Shown: one piece after another, positions 25,006 through 34,140 of the stretch | Position numbering within the stretch: position 1 is the stretch's first letter | Layout of the letters: the number at the start of each line of letters is the position of its first letter | Source: Flavobacteriaceae bacterium | GTDB lineage: Bacteria; Bacteroidota; Bacteroidia; Flavobacteriales; Flavobacteriaceae | Reading direction: 5' to 3' | Assembly (NCBI GenBank): GCA_002721275.1 | Contig: PBJZ01000012.1 | Span: forward strand, 1 to 39,211 | DNA length: 39,211 bases | Program-made: the position numbers and the translations under genes | The notes under the pieces: generated by a model | The model's database searches: none | Seen by the model: only the letters and a program-made list of their open reading frames with translations | What the model was told of the DNA's origin: nothing

Positions 25006-26118
25006 TTAATTGACTTGGTTTACCGCGTTTTTTAATTTTTTAAAGATCGCGGTATTATCATATATACCTGTAAATAATTCGGAATAAGGACCATAACTAA
25101 AAACTGGTACCATACTGCCAGAGTGACCAATTGTTGTAAAATCACCAGAAACGGAACTTTTCTTTAAATTTCCTTTTTTAATTGCAAGTCCACCAGTCTC
25201 GTGGTCAGCTGTCACAACAATTAATGTATTTTTATCTAATTCTGAAAACCTAATAGCCGAATTTATTGCAACACTAAATTCCTTAAATTCAGAAATTATA
25301 TATGGTAAGTCATTTGCATGTCCTCCCCAATCAATTTGAGAAGCCTCAACCATCAAAAAGAAAGGTTTTTTATCATCTTTAAGTTTCTCCAAAGTTGCTT
25401 CGACGATCAATTCTAAACTAGGTTTTCTTCCTAATGATTTTTGTGGAGGTTCATCAGAGTATGTAAAAAAACCTAGCTTTTTGGAAGTAGAACTTTTAAA
25501 ATTATTTAAATTGTTAACGATTTTATAACCCTCACCTTCCATTTCTTTAATTAAATTTCTTTTATCTTCTCTCCCGTTAAAATGCTTCTGTCCGCCACCC
25601 ACGAAATAATTAATATCATGAAATCTTAGCTGAAGTGCTATATCCTCATATTTTCTTCTAGAAACTACATTAGCATAAAATGATGCTGGAGTAGCATGAA
25701 CAATACTTGATGTTGCTATCAGTGCAGTATTGTAGTCCTTAGTCATACAGTATTCAAGTATTGATTCTAATTTTCTGTTTTTAGAATCTATACCAATTAC
25801 ACCGTTAAAGGTTTTTTCGCCACATGCCATTGCTGTTCCGCTTGCAGCTGAATCAGTTACTAATCTATTGTGAGCATGAGTTTTAGAAAGACCTACAAAT
25901 TCCATTTCTTCTAGGGAACTATTATTTCCATTTGAATATGTTCCAGCAGTTATTTGTGAAAGCCCCATTCCGTCACCTATCATAAAAATTATGTTGGGTA
26001 ATTTTTTATCAATATTAAAAGACTTAGGGTATTGTTGATCCTGAGATAAAAGATTAATTGAAAATAAAAATATAGATATCCGAAGAGAAAAAAATTTAAA
26101 TTTATGTAAGTAATTCAT
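25006..26118 (-). CDS. Alkaline phosphatase (PhoA type), secreted
   Basis: A 370-residue phosphomonoesterase of the PhoA superfamily, exported to the periplasm or cell surface to release phosphate from organic compounds. A hydrophobic N-terminal signal (residues ~7-24) precedes the core. Family residues: Asp49 in MIGDGMG, nucleophile Ser90 in TDSAASGTA, VEASQIDWGGHAND near 255 (metal Glu, Asp, His) and VTADHETGG near 301. It is shorter than E. coli PhoA (471), as in many Bacteroidetes forms. It lies 36 bases after waaA on the same strand but has its own promoter-like element that begins inside waaA (26140-26169), which suggests separate control. Regulation by phosphate is plausible; no Pho box was recognised. 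Confidence 0.93.
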   Translation of the reverse strand: MNYLHKFKFFSLRISIFLFSINLLSQDQQYPKSFNIDKKLPNIIFMIGDGMGLSQITAGTYSNGNNSSLEEMEFVGLSKTHAHNRLVTDSAASGTAMACGEKTFNGVIGIDSKNRKLESILEYCMTKDYNTALIATSSIVHATPASFYANVVSRRKYEDIALQLRFHDINYFVGGGQKHFNGREDKRNLIKEMEGEGYKIVNNLNNFKSSTSKKLGFFTYSDEPPQKSLGRKPSLELIVEATLEKLKDDKKPFFLMVEASQIDWGGHANDLPYIISEFKEFSVAINSAIRFSELDKNTLIVVTADHETGGLAIKKGNLKKSSVSGDFTTIGHSGSMVPVFSYGPYSELFTGIYDNTAIFKKLKNAVNQVN

Positions 26119-26139
26119 ATGGACTTATCAAAGATTTGT

Positions 26140-26169
26140 CAAAGGTAATAAATGTTATAATTCTTCCAA
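26140..26169 (-). promoter_or_regulatory. Bacteroidetes-type promoter of the alkaline phosphatase gene
   Basis: On the minus strand, TTG (26169-26167) is followed after exactly 19 bases by TACCTTTG (26147-26140), a full match to the Bacteroidetes -33/-7 pattern. Transcription would start around 26133, about 15 bases before the ATG. The -33 box lies within the final codons of waaA and the spacer spans its stop codon (26155-26157). Confidence 0.6.
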
Positions 26170-27390
26170 TAATAATTTGATTTCATTAAATATTTTGTTT
26201 GTTGCGCCCTGATGACTAATTATATGTTCTTTGGGATTTATTTTTTTATAATTTGATTTATTGCACAGATTATTAACTACCATATTAAATTCATTTTTGT
26301 TGGATACAGAAAAACAGTATCCTTTTTTTATTAGATCATTTGCTTCGGGAAATTTTTTATAGTTTTTTCCGATAATTATTGGAATGCCATAAATAGCAGG
26401 TTCGAGAATGTTGTGTAACCCCTTTTCACCCATACCACCTCCTACATAGGCCCATAATGCACCTTTATATAAATATTTTAGATACCCTATGGAGTCAATT
26501 ATTAAAATTTTTTTTAAATGATCTTTTTGGAAGGAATAAGTGCTATATTTTGCATATGGTATCTTTAATTTTTTTTCAATAAACGAGATAGAATCTTGAT
26601 TACATTCATGTGGAGCTATAATTATCTTGGGACTTTTAGTATTTTCTATATATTCTGTTATCAATTCGTAATCTTCTTCCCAAGTACTTCCCGCAACCCA
26701 ATATTTTTTATTTCTAGTGAAGCTTTCAATTATTTGACTTTCCCAATTGTTTGATATTAATTCTAAAGCCCTATCCATCCTCGTGTCACCAACGTATTTA
26801 GAGCTTGCAATTCCTTTCTTTTTTAAAAGGACTTCTGATTTTTTATCTGCTGTCAAGAAAATCTTTATTGTCTTAATTTTTTTTAAAAACCAAGTTGCCC
26901 ATTGTTTAAAAAAAAATTGTTGAGGATTAAACCTTGATGATATTGATATAGTAGTTATATTTTTTTTATTTAGAACCTCTAGCAAGTTGGGCCAGAATTC
27001 ATTTTTTACAAGAATCATTAACTTGGGATTAATAAATTTTATTAAATCATAAATTTTTTTTGAATCTTCAAATGGAAGATATCCAGACCAATCACATAAA
27101 TGATTTTCTAATTTATTGCTGAAGGCTGAGGCAGAAAAAAAAGTTATAGCAATTTTATAATTGGGTTTTACTCTTTTCATTTTATGTATCAATGGAATAG
27201 ATTGTTCGTACTCTCCGAGTGATGAACAATGAAACCATATTACATTTGAACCAAGACGTTTTCTATTTTTTATTGATTCCATTGTTAATTTTCTTCCGTC
27301 AAGAAAAACTCTTAATCTTTTATTAAAAAAAGATATAATACGAATATGTATCCAGGTTAATTTTAAAAAAAAATTATATAAAAATTTCAA
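26155..27390 (-). CDS. waaA: 3-deoxy-D-manno-octulosonic acid (Kdo) transferase
   Basis: A 411-residue GT30 glycosyltransferase that adds Kdo to 4'-phosphorylated lipid IVA at the inner membrane, directly after the LpxK step. It has an N-terminal membrane-associated helix and the motif HCSSLGEYEQ with catalytic Glu60. These are followed by VKNEFWPN near 108-115 (usually ETEIWPN), SISSRF near 127, GDTRMDRAL near 201 and the C-terminal nucleotide-sugar site (GGGMGEKGLHNILEPAIYGIPIIIG, split around 316-340). Length and motifs are normal. It is divergent from the DegT aminotransferase and 36 bases upstream of alkaline phosphatase. Confidence 0.94.
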   Translation of the reverse strand: MKFLYNFFLKLTWIHIRIISFFNKRLRVFLDGRKLTMESIKNRKRLGSNVIWFHCSSLGEYEQSIPLIHKMKRVKPNYKIAITFFSASAFSNKLENHLCDWSGYLPFEDSKKIYDLIKFINPKLMILVKNEFWPNLLEVLNKKNITTISISSRFNPQQFFFKQWATWFLKKIKTIKIFLTADKKSEVLLKKKGIASSKYVGDTRMDRALELISNNWESQIIESFTRNKKYWVAGSTWEEDYELITEYIENTKSPKIIIAPHECNQDSISFIEKKLKIPYAKYSTYSFQKDHLKKILIIDSIGYLKYLYKGALWAYVGGGMGEKGLHNILEPAIYGIPIIIGKNYKKFPEANDLIKKGYCFSVSNKNEFNMVVNNLCNKSNYKKINPKEHIISHQGATNKIFNEIKLLLEEL

Positions 27391-27403
27391 AACAAATTTT
27401 TTT

Positions 27404-27411
27404 CAAATTTA
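27404..27411 (-). promoter_or_regulatory. Possible -7 box of waaA
   Basis: The minus strand reads TAAATTTG, 14 bases before the waaA start codon, matching TAnnTTTG. No -33 TTG is found at a suitable distance. Confidence 0.3.
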
Positions 27412-27450
27412 GTTAAATATTGTTTTAAATAGTTTATACATATATGCAAT

Positions 27451-27458
27451 TACTTTTG
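27451..27458 (+). promoter_or_regulatory. Possible -7 box of the DegT aminotransferase gene
   Basis: TACTTTTG matches TAnnTTTG, 32 bases before the preferred ATG at 27490. The nearest TTG upstream (27420-27422) is 28 bases away, too far for a standard -33 box. Confidence 0.35.
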
Positions 27459-27489
27459 ATATTTGATTATTTTTGAAGCAAATTTTTTT

Positions 27490-28617
27490 ATGAAAAAAAT
27501 TAACATGGTTGATCTTTCGGGTCAATACAATTCAATTAAAAGTGAGGTTGACAACGCAATAAAAGATGTTATTAATACAACATCTTTTATTAATGGACCT
27601 TCGGTTGCTAGTTTTCAAAATAATCTGGAGAGGTATTTAAATATTAAAAATGTCATACCATGTGCAAATGGAACCGATGCTCTTCAGATTGCACTTATGA
27701 GTTTAGATTTAGATCCTCAAGATGAGGTAATAACTGTTGATTTTACATTTGCCTCAACTGTTGAGGTAATTTCCATATTAAATTTAACGCCAGTTCTTGT
27801 TGACGTTGATAATGAAACTTTCAATATAAATATAGCTTCTTTAGAATCTGCTATAACAAGAAAAACTAGGGCTATTATCCCTGTTCATTTATTTGGTCAA
27901 GCAGCAAACATGGAAGAAATCATGCTTATTGCAGAGAGATATAACTTACACGTTATTGAGGATACCGCTCAAGCTTTGGGAGCAAATTATACGTTTTCAA
28001 GTGGAGAAAAACAAAAACTTGGAACCATTGGAACAATTGGGACTACATCTTTTTTTCCTTCAAAAAATCTCGGTGCATATGGTGATGGAGGGGCAATTTT
28101 CACCAACAGCGATGTATTGGCAAATAAAATCCGTGGAATTGTGAATCATGGAATGTATAAGAGGTATCATCATGATATAGTTGGTATGAATTCAAGACTA
28201 GATTCAATTCAAGCAGCCATTTTAAATGTTAAATTGAAATTTCTGGATCAATACAATAATTCTAGGAAAATTGCAGCTTCAAAGTATTCAAAAATTTTAG
28301 ATAAAGTTGACAAGATAAAACTACCAAAAGTTATGGGAGAGTTAGATTCTCATGTATTTCATCAGTATACAATAATTATAAATTCAAATGAAAGAGATGA
28401 GCTAGCAAAATACTTTTTATCAAACGGTATTCCATATGGGATTTATTATCCGATACCTCTTCATAAACAAAAAGCATATAATTGCGATAGATTTAAGGAA
28501 GAACAGTTTAAAAACACAAATAATCTTTGTAAAACTGTTATATCCTTACCTATGCACACCGAACTTGAGGACGATCAAATTAATTTTATTTGTGATAAAA
28601 TTATCAATTTTTTTTAA
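27490..28617 (+). CDS. DegT/DnrJ/EryC1/StrS-family sugar aminotransferase
   Basis: A 375-residue PLP-dependent enzyme of the nucleotide-sugar aminotransferase family. The frame opens at a TTG nine codons earlier, but the ATG at 27490 (MKKINMVDLSGQYNSI) gives the standard family N-terminus. Motifs: CANGTDALQIAL near 55, EDTAQALGANY near 157 (PLP Asp), TSFFPSKNLGAYGDGGA near 186-202 with the catalytic Lys in FPSKNLG, and MNSRLDSIQAAIL near 230. It most resembles the transaminases that make acetamido-amino sugars for glycans. No other nucleotide-sugar gene is nearby, but Kdo transferase WaaA is divergent from it, consistent with surface polysaccharide work. Exact sugar unknown. Confidence 0.93.
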   Translation: MKKINMVDLSGQYNSIKSEVDNAIKDVINTTSFINGPSVASFQNNLERYLNIKNVIPCANGTDALQIALMSLDLDPQDEVITVDFTFASTVEVISILNLTPVLVDVDNETFNINIASLESAITRKTRAIIPVHLFGQAANMEEIMLIAERYNLHVIEDTAQALGANYTFSSGEKQKLGTIGTIGTTSFFPSKNLGAYGDGGAIFTNSDVLANKIRGIVNHGMYKRYHHDIVGMNSRLDSIQAAILNVKLKFLDQYNNSRKIAASKYSKILDKVDKIKLPKVMGELDSHVFHQYTIIINSNERDELAKYFLSNGIPYGIYYPIPLHKQKAYNCDRFKEEQFKNTNNLCKTVISLPMHTELEDDQINFICDKIINFF

Positions 28618-28658
28618 ATAAAATTCTTTAGTTTAGATAAACATATAAAAATGTAAAA

Positions 28659-29936
28659 ATGAAAAACTTTTTGTACGTAATTTTTTTGTTACAACTTATA
28701 AATGTTCAGTCTCAGCAGACTTATATTCATTGTGGGAACTTATTCAACTCCAAAACTGGCAAAATTTTAAAAAATAGGACTATAATCGTTGAAGAAAATA
28801 AAATTTTATCAGTTGAGAAAGGATTTACAGTGCCAAAAAATGAAAATACTAAGTTAATTGACTTGAAATCTAAAACTGTGATGCCCGGTTTTATTGATAT
28901 GCACGTCCATTTAGAAGGTCAGTCAAGTAAAACTTCTTATTTAAAAGAATTTACCTTAAATGATTCTGACATTGCTTATGATGCTCTAGTCTTTGCAAAA
29001 AAAACATTATTGTCTGGGTTTACTACCGTTCGTGATGTTGGTGGTAGGGGTGTAAATGTTTCAATTAGGAACGCGATAAATCAAGGTAAAGTAGTAGGTC
29101 CAAGAATATTTACTGCAGAGGTTGCTATTGGAACAACCGGTGGTCATGCCGATCCAACAAATGGTTATAAAAAAGAATTAATAGGAAATCCTGGACCAAA
29201 AGAGGGAGTTATTAATTCACTAGAAGACGCAAAAAAAGCTGTTCGCCAAAGATATAAAAACGGGGCAGATTTAATCAAAATTACAGCAACAGGAGGAGTA
29301 TTAAGCATGGCCGAAAATGGAGAAAATCCACAGTTTTCAATTGAAGAAATAAGGGAAATTGTAAAAACAGCTAAGGATTACGGTATGCATGTAGCCGCTC
29401 ATGCTCATGGTGATGAAGGAATGTATAGAGCTGTTTTAGCAGGCGTTAAAACAATCGAGCATGGCACTTTAATGAGCGAGCGAACTATGGACTTAATGAT
29501 TAAGAAAAATGCATATCTGGTTCCAACTATCACGGCTGGCAAGAGTGTTGTTGAAAAAGCTATGATACCAGACTACTACCCAGATATAATAGTTCCAAAG
29601 GCGTTAAAGATTGGCCCTGTAATTCAAGAAACCTTTTCAAAGGCATACATTAAAGGAGTACCAATTTCTTTCGGAACCGATGCAGGAGTTTTTGATCATG
29701 GACTAAACGCAAAAGAATTTATTTACATGGTAGAGGCTGGAATGCCAGTAAATGAAGCTATTCAATCAGCTACAATCACAAATGCATTGATTTTAAATCA
29801 AGAAGATTCTATAGGCCAGATATCTAAGGGTTTTTATGCTGATATTGTGGCTACTAATGATAATCCTATTGAAAATATTAACACCATGACAGATGTAATT
29901 TTTGTCATGAAAAATGGTGTAGTTTTCAAAAATTAA
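28659..29936 (+). CDS. Secreted amidohydrolase (imidazolonepropionase/prolidase-like)
   Basis: A 425-residue metal-dependent amidohydrolase with a signal peptide (residues ~1-19, ending NVQSQ). The superfamily metal ligands are visible: HVH in FIDMHVHLEG near 80-84, the carbamylated-Lys candidate in LIKITATGG near 207, HAHGDEG near 248-254, TIEHGT near 266 and GTDAGVFDHG near 345. The layout resembles the Xaa-Pro dipeptidase and related amidohydrolases common in Bacteroidetes. Because it is exported, it probably acts on peptides or amides in the periplasm. It lies 41 bases after the DegT gene on the same strand and converges on fabD with a two-base gap. Substrate unknown. Confidence 0.9.
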   Translation: MKNFLYVIFLLQLINVQSQQTYIHCGNLFNSKTGKILKNRTIIVEENKILSVEKGFTVPKNENTKLIDLKSKTVMPGFIDMHVHLEGQSSKTSYLKEFTLNDSDIAYDALVFAKKTLLSGFTTVRDVGGRGVNVSIRNAINQGKVVGPRIFTAEVAIGTTGGHADPTNGYKKELIGNPGPKEGVINSLEDAKKAVRQRYKNGADLIKITATGGVLSMAENGENPQFSIEEIREIVKTAKDYGMHVAAHAHGDEGMYRAVLAGVKTIEHGTLMSERTMDLMIKKNAYLVPTITAGKSVVEKAMIPDYYPDIIVPKALKIGPVIQETFSKAYIKGVPISFGTDAGVFDHGLNAKEFIYMVEAGMPVNEAIQSATITNALILNQEDSIGQISKGFYADIVATNDNPIENINTMTDVIFVMKNGVVFKN

Positions 29937-29938
29937 AT

Positions 29939-30817
29939 TTAAAACACTGCTTGATCCGTTACGATTTTTGGGTTTATCTTTCTGTTTAAACCCTGTAAAA
30001 CCTGACTTGGTCCCGTTTCCACAAATGTTTTTGCACCATCCTTAATCATATTATTAATTGTTTGGTTCCATCTCACAGGTCCAGTAAGTTGATTAATTAA
30101 ATTTTCTTTAATTATTTCCGGATCTGTCTCTGATAAAGAACTAAAATTCTGATATATTGGACATATTGGATTTTTGAAAGTTGTATTTTTAATTACTTTT
30201 TCTAATTCCTTTTTTGCAGGATTCATTAATGGGGAATGAAAAGCACCACTTACTGGTAAAATAAGAGCTCTTTTTGCTCCATTTTTTATCAATTTTTCAC
30301 AAGCAATTTGAACTGCTCTTAATTCTCCTGATATCACAACTTGTCCAGGACAATTATAGTTTGCCGCGACAACAATACCATCAATATTATTACAAATACC
30401 TTCAATAAGCTCATCATTCATTCCCAGAATAGCAGCCATTGAACCCCTTGTCAATTCGCAAGCCTTTTGCATGGCTATTGCACGTTTTTTCACAAGATTC
30501 AATCCCTCATGATAAGAAATTCCTCCTGCTGCAACTATAGCAGAAAGTTCTCCTAAAGAATGACCAGCTACAGCACCAGGGTTAAAAGATTTGTTTAATA
30601 ATTTGGCAAGAATGACTGAATAAATAAAAATAGATGGTTGAGTTACTTCTGTTTTTTTTAAAGCTTCTTTTGATCCATTGGTCATTATGTCAGAAATTTT
30701 AAAACCTAGTATCTCATCTGATTCGTCTAAAAGTTTTTTTCCTGAATTATTTTTTAACAATTCTTTACCCATTCCAACATACTGTGAACCCTGACCAGGA
30801 AATAAAAAAACTTTCAT
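29939..30817 (-). CDS. fabD: Malonyl-CoA:ACP transacylase
   Basis: A 292-residue enzyme that moves malonyl from CoA to acyl carrier protein, supplying fatty-acid synthesis in the cytoplasm. GQGSQYVGMG is at 8-17, the nucleophile Ser87 is in GHSLGE, and catalytic His194 is in GAFHSPLM. A C-terminal VETGPSQVLQGL motif is present near 269. Length is slightly short but complete. It begins one base inside the folA stop codon (TAATG overlap), so folA and fabD are cotranslated. Confidence 0.96.
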   Translation of the reverse strand: MKVFLFPGQGSQYVGMGKELLKNNSGKKLLDESDEILGFKISDIMTNGSKEALKKTEVTQPSIFIYSVILAKLLNKSFNPGAVAGHSLGELSAIVAAGGISYHEGLNLVKKRAIAMQKACELTRGSMAAILGMNDELIEGICNNIDGIVVAANYNCPGQVVISGELRAVQIACEKLIKNGAKRALILPVSGAFHSPLMNPAKKELEKVIKNTTFKNPICPIYQNFSSLSETDPEIIKENLINQLTGPVRWNQTINNMIKDGAKTFVETGPSQVLQGLNRKINPKIVTDQAVF

Positions 30818-31326
30818 TATTTAATTTTTTTATAGGTAAGATATGAGTAATTAAGATTCTCTGGGGTTAAAGTATCTAAATTTTGTTCTTTAATTAATTT
30901 CCACTTATTATCTGAAATTTGTGGAAAAAATGTATCTCCATCAAATTGACTGTGAACTCTTGTAAGTTCAATAATATCTGCCAAATCCATACTTTGTGAG
31001 TATATCTCACCACCGCCAATGATAAATGGTTGTGAATCATTTCTAACTAAATATAATGCTTCTTTAATTGAATGACAGATTTCAATGTTTTCTGCTTGAT
31101 AATTTTTATTTCTCGTAACTATTATATTTCTTCTGTTTGGTAATGCTCTTCCCATAGACTCGAATGTTTTTCTACCCATGATTATTGCATGCCCTGTAGT
31201 TAATTTTTTAAATCGAATTAAATCGGCTGGAATCTGCCATATCAGACTATTATTTTTACCTAAAACATTATTCTCAGATGCTGCAGCAATAATTGTTATT
31301 ACTCTATTTTTGAATTTATTAATCAT
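30817..31326 (-). CDS. folA: Dihydrofolate reductase
   Basis: A 169-residue enzyme that reduces dihydrofolate to tetrahydrofolate with NADPH. Motifs: IIAAASENNVLGKNNSLIW near 12-30, IPADLIRFKKLT near 32 with the catalytic Asp in PADL, IMGRKTFESMGRALPNR near 49-65, and FIIGGGEIYSQSM near 96-108. It works with ThyA (same window), which produces dihydrofolate while making dTMP. The two are separated here by a class V aminotransferase on the other strand. Overlaps fabD by one base. Confidence 0.95.
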   Translation of the reverse strand: MINKFKNRVITIIAAASENNVLGKNNSLIWQIPADLIRFKKLTTGHAIIMGRKTFESMGRALPNRRNIIVTRNKNYQAENIEICHSIKEALYLVRNDSQPFIIGGGEIYSQSMDLADIIELTRVHSQFDGDTFFPQISDNKWKLIKEQNLDTLTPENLNYSYLTYKKIK

Positions 31327-31443
31327 TAAATTTTTTAAAATTATTTGAATATAGTTTTATAAGTTTTTATATTTTTTAACGCAAACTCTTAGCAAATATT
31401 TATTTTTACATGTAAAATTAAGATTTATTAATTACAAAATAAT

Positions 31444-32469
31444 ATGCGTTCCTTATTTCCGATTTTAGAATCGACTGTTTATTTAAATACTGCATATGTT
31501 GGACCAATATCAAAAGAGTTATTTAATTACAGAAAAAAAATAGATAATCAGTTTTTAAATAATGGAGATAAATTTAAAATGGATAGTCTCGAGAAAATTA
31601 ATCTCTACAGCAAAACAATATCAACATTTATTAACTCCAAACAAGAAAATACTTTTTTTACTGTAAATTTTTCAACCGGATTCAGATATATTTTGGATTT
31701 GATTCCAAAAAATTCACTCATTTTAACAATGAAAGATGATTATGATTCTCTTTTGGATGGATTGAGAGAGAGAGATTTTAAAGTTGATTATGTCGATATG
31801 ACTACTAATTTTGAAATTGAAATAGAAAAACAACTTAAAAAAAAGTCTTATACTGTTCTTGCCTTATCTGTTGTTCAATTTTTATCAGGCATTAAAATTG
31901 ATTTTGAAAAATTACAAAACATTAAGAATGCAAATCCAAATTTATTAATAATTGGTGATACGACTCAATTTGTTGGCTCTGATTTATTTGATTTTAATAG
32001 TTCGCCTTTTGATGTTGTTATAGGAAGTGGTTACAAATGGCTATTGGCAGGATTTGGTAATGCATATATTTCTGTAACTGATAATTTTTTTGATAAAACA
32101 AATTCTTCAAAAGAGTTGTTACACAAAAAAGTCTATTCTGGTCATGTGAACTATTTGGGTGCTGCTTCACTAGATTTTGCAATTAAATTTTTACAAAATA
32201 ATAATTTTAATTTGCTGATTAAAAAGAAAAAAAAACTGAGTGGATTTCTCAGAAATGAATTAGATAAACTAGGGCTAATCCAACCAATTGTTAAAGAAAG
32301 AAATTTGCATTCTGATATATTTAATATACCTGCAAACAAGAAAACTTATGAGGAGTTGTTGAAAAATCGTATTAGATGTGCCTTGAGAGGCAATGGTGTC
32401 AGGGTCTCGGTTCATTTTTATAATAATAAAGATGATGTAGAAAAGTTAATTAAATTTTTTAAAAATTAA
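31444..32469 (+). CDS. Class V aminotransferase-fold PLP enzyme
   Basis: A 341-residue PLP-dependent protein of the class V group (cysteine desulfurase / kynureninase-like). PLP features: [13 protein letters not shown] near 77, the phosphate/PLP Asp in [11 protein letters not shown] near 172-182, and [15 protein letters not shown] near 196-210, with the Schiff-base Lys in GYKW. There is no catalytic Cys loop typical of SufS/IscS, so desulfurase activity is unlikely. The C-terminal segment [18 protein letters not shown] is a normal class V end. Its stop overlaps thyA on the other strand by four bases. Substrate unknown. Confidence 0.88.
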   Translation: MRSLFPILESTVYLNTAYVGPISKELFNYRKKIDNQFLNNGDKFKMDSLEKINLYSKTISTFINSKQENTFFTVNFSTGFRYILDLIPKNSLILTMKDDYDSLLDGLRERDFKVDYVDMTTNFEIEIEKQLKKKSYTVLALSVVQFLSGIKIDFEKLQNIKNANPNLLIIGDTTQFVGSDLFDFNSSPFDVVIGSGYKWLLAGFGNAYISVTDNFFDKTNSSKELLHKKVYSGHVNYLGAASLDFAIKFLQNNNFNLLIKKKKKLSGFLRNELDKLGLIQPIVKERNLHSDIFNIPANKKTYEELLKNRIRCALRGNGVRVSVHFYNNKDDVEKLIKFFKN

Positions 32470-33290
32470 ATTGAAACAGCACCTTTAATCAGAGGATGCG
32501 GATAATAGTCTATAATTTCAATGTCATCATAAGTGAAATCAAAAATATTTTTTATGTCAGGGTTTAAAATTACTTTAGGTAACTTTTTTGGTATCCTTGA
32601 TATCTGTTCTTTAACTTGTTTTTTATGGTTAGAATAGATATGGGCATCTCCAAAAGTATGAATAAATTCACCAGGTTTTTTATTAGTTACTTGAGCTAAC
32701 ATCATATTCAATAAGGCATAAGAAGCAATGTTAAATGGTACTCCTAAAAAAACATCTGCACTTCTTTGATATAGCTGTAAAGAGAGTTTTTGATCTGCTA
32801 AATAACATTGAAAAAATGTATGACATGGGGGTAAGGCAGCCTTGTTATTAGCTATATTGTCTTTAAATGACCTAGTTGTATCCGGAAGAACACTAGGATT
32901 CCAAGCATTTAGAATTATTCTTCTGCTATCAGGTTTTGATTTAATTGTTTCAACGATCTCTTTAATTTGATCTATCCCTTCACTATTCCAATTTCTCCAT
33001 TGATGGCCATAAACTGGACCTAAATTCCCATTCTCATCAGCCCATTCATTCCATATCCTAACACCATTTTTTTTTAAATATTCAATATTCGTATCACCTT
33101 TAATAAACCATAATAATTCATGAATAACTGACTTGACATGAATTTTTTTTGTTGTAACTAATGGAAATCCATCATTTAAATTGAATCTCATTTGATATCC
33201 AAAAATACTTTGTGTCCCTGTTCCAGTCCGATCAGTTTTTTCAATTCCGTTAGTTTGTATGTGTTTTATTAAGTTGAGGTATTGTTGCAT
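32466..33290 (-). CDS. thyA: Thymidylate synthase
   Basis: A 274-residue enzyme that methylates dUMP to dTMP using methylene-tetrahydrofolate. Motifs: [12 protein letters not shown] near 20-31, YGHQWRNW near 94-101, [10 protein letters not shown] near 123, nucleophile Cys156 in [27 protein letters not shown] near 172-189, and GDAHIYSNH near 212. It carries a short insert before the nucleophile ([15 protein letters not shown], 136-150) compared with E. coli, a form I recognise from other Flavobacteria. Overlaps the class V aminotransferase by four bases. Confidence 0.97.
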   Translation of the reverse strand: MQQYLNLIKHIQTNGIEKTDRTGTGTQSIFGYQMRFNLNDGFPLVTTKKIHVKSVIHELLWFIKGDTNIEYLKKNGVRIWNEWADENGNLGPVYGHQWRNWNSEGIDQIKEIVETIKSKPDSRRIILNAWNPSVLPDTTRSFKDNIANNKAALPPCHTFFQCYLADQKLSLQLYQRSADVFLGVPFNIASYALLNMMLAQVTNKKPGEFIHTFGDAHIYSNHKKQVKEQISRIPKKLPKVILNPDIKNIFDFTYDDIEIIDYYPHPLIKGAVSI

Positions 33291-33377
33291 TGATTTTTTT
33301 TTTAAATATACATTTAATGTTTTTCAGATTTATTTAAAAAACTAAAGATTTATTAAGATTAAATGAACAGAAAAAAC

Positions 33378-33989
33378 CTATTTATTTCTTTTAGATATTA
33401 TATCACGAATTTTGGCTGCTTTTTCGTACTGTTCTGATGCAACTAGTTTTTTTAAGAGATTTTTAAGTTTTGATAACGAAAAATTTTCTAATTCTTTTGG
33501 AAGATTTTTTTGGTTTGAGTTTTTTATTACACTTTTAATGAGGTCATCTGCAGAAATATCTCTATTATCATTTTTTATGTTTGATATAAATCCGGCAGAT
33601 CTAAGTATTTCATAATCAATAAATATTGAAGCATTAAACCTTAGTGCCATTGCAATTGCATCTGAGGTTCTTGCATCAATTGATAATTCTTTTTTATCCT
33701 TTTCACAGATCATATTTGAGTAAAAAACCCCGTCGATAAGTTTATTAATTATTATTTTTTTTATTGTTATTTTAAATTCTAAAGCAAAATTTTTGAATAA
33801 ATCATGAGTTAGTGGTCTAGATGGTTTGATTTCCTTTTCTAATTCTAATGCGATTGCCTGAGCTTCAAAGCCACCTATTATAATTGGAAGTTTCCTTTTT
33901 TCGTTTATATCCTCAAGAATTAAGGCGTATGCACCGGATTGATTCTCACTGTAGGAAATCCCTTTAATTTTGAGTTCTGTTAATTTCAT
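33378..33989 (-). CDS. Bifunctional nuclease-family protein with UvrB/UvrC tail
   Basis: A 203-residue protein with an N-terminal DUF151 bifunctional-nuclease domain (residues ~1-125) and a C-terminal UvrB/UvrC motif (~165-200). DUF151 is marked by LPIIIGGFEAQAIALELE near 34-51, RPLTHDLF near 58, and the DARTSDAIAMALRF segment near 106-119. The tail reads LKNLLKKLVASEQYEKAAKIRDII. This two-domain form is common in Bacteroidetes. The domain is named after plant and thermophile proteins with DNase/RNase activity; the bacterial role is not settled. It lies 87 bases upstream of thyA on the same strand. Confidence 0.92.
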   Translation of the reverse strand: MKLTELKIKGISYSENQSGAYALILEDINEKRKLPIIIGGFEAQAIALELEKEIKPSRPLTHDLFKNFALEFKITIKKIIINKLIDGVFYSNMICEKDKKELSIDARTSDAIAMALRFNASIFIDYEILRSAGFISNIKNDNRDISADDLIKSVIKNSNQKNLPKELENFSLSKLKNLLKKLVASEQYEKAAKIRDIISKRNK

Positions 33990-34108
33990 TTCTTTTTTAT
34001 TCCATTACAATTTAAAAGCTTTTTTAATATCGTGAATAAATCTTATAAATTTAAGTTTTGTTGACTAAAAAGTATTTCTGTTTAAGATTTAATTAAGAAT
34101 GAAATCAT

Positions 34109-34116
34109 TAAATTTG
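34109..34116 (+). promoter_or_regulatory. Possible pdhB promoter (-7 box)
   Basis: TAAATTTG matches TAnnTTTG, 24 bases before the pdhB ATG. TTTA at 34088-34091 stands 17 bases upstream as an imperfect -33 element. The 151-base divergent region 33990-34140 shows nothing else. Confidence 0.4.
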
Positions 34117-34140
34117 TAATCTTTAAAATTAATATATGCA

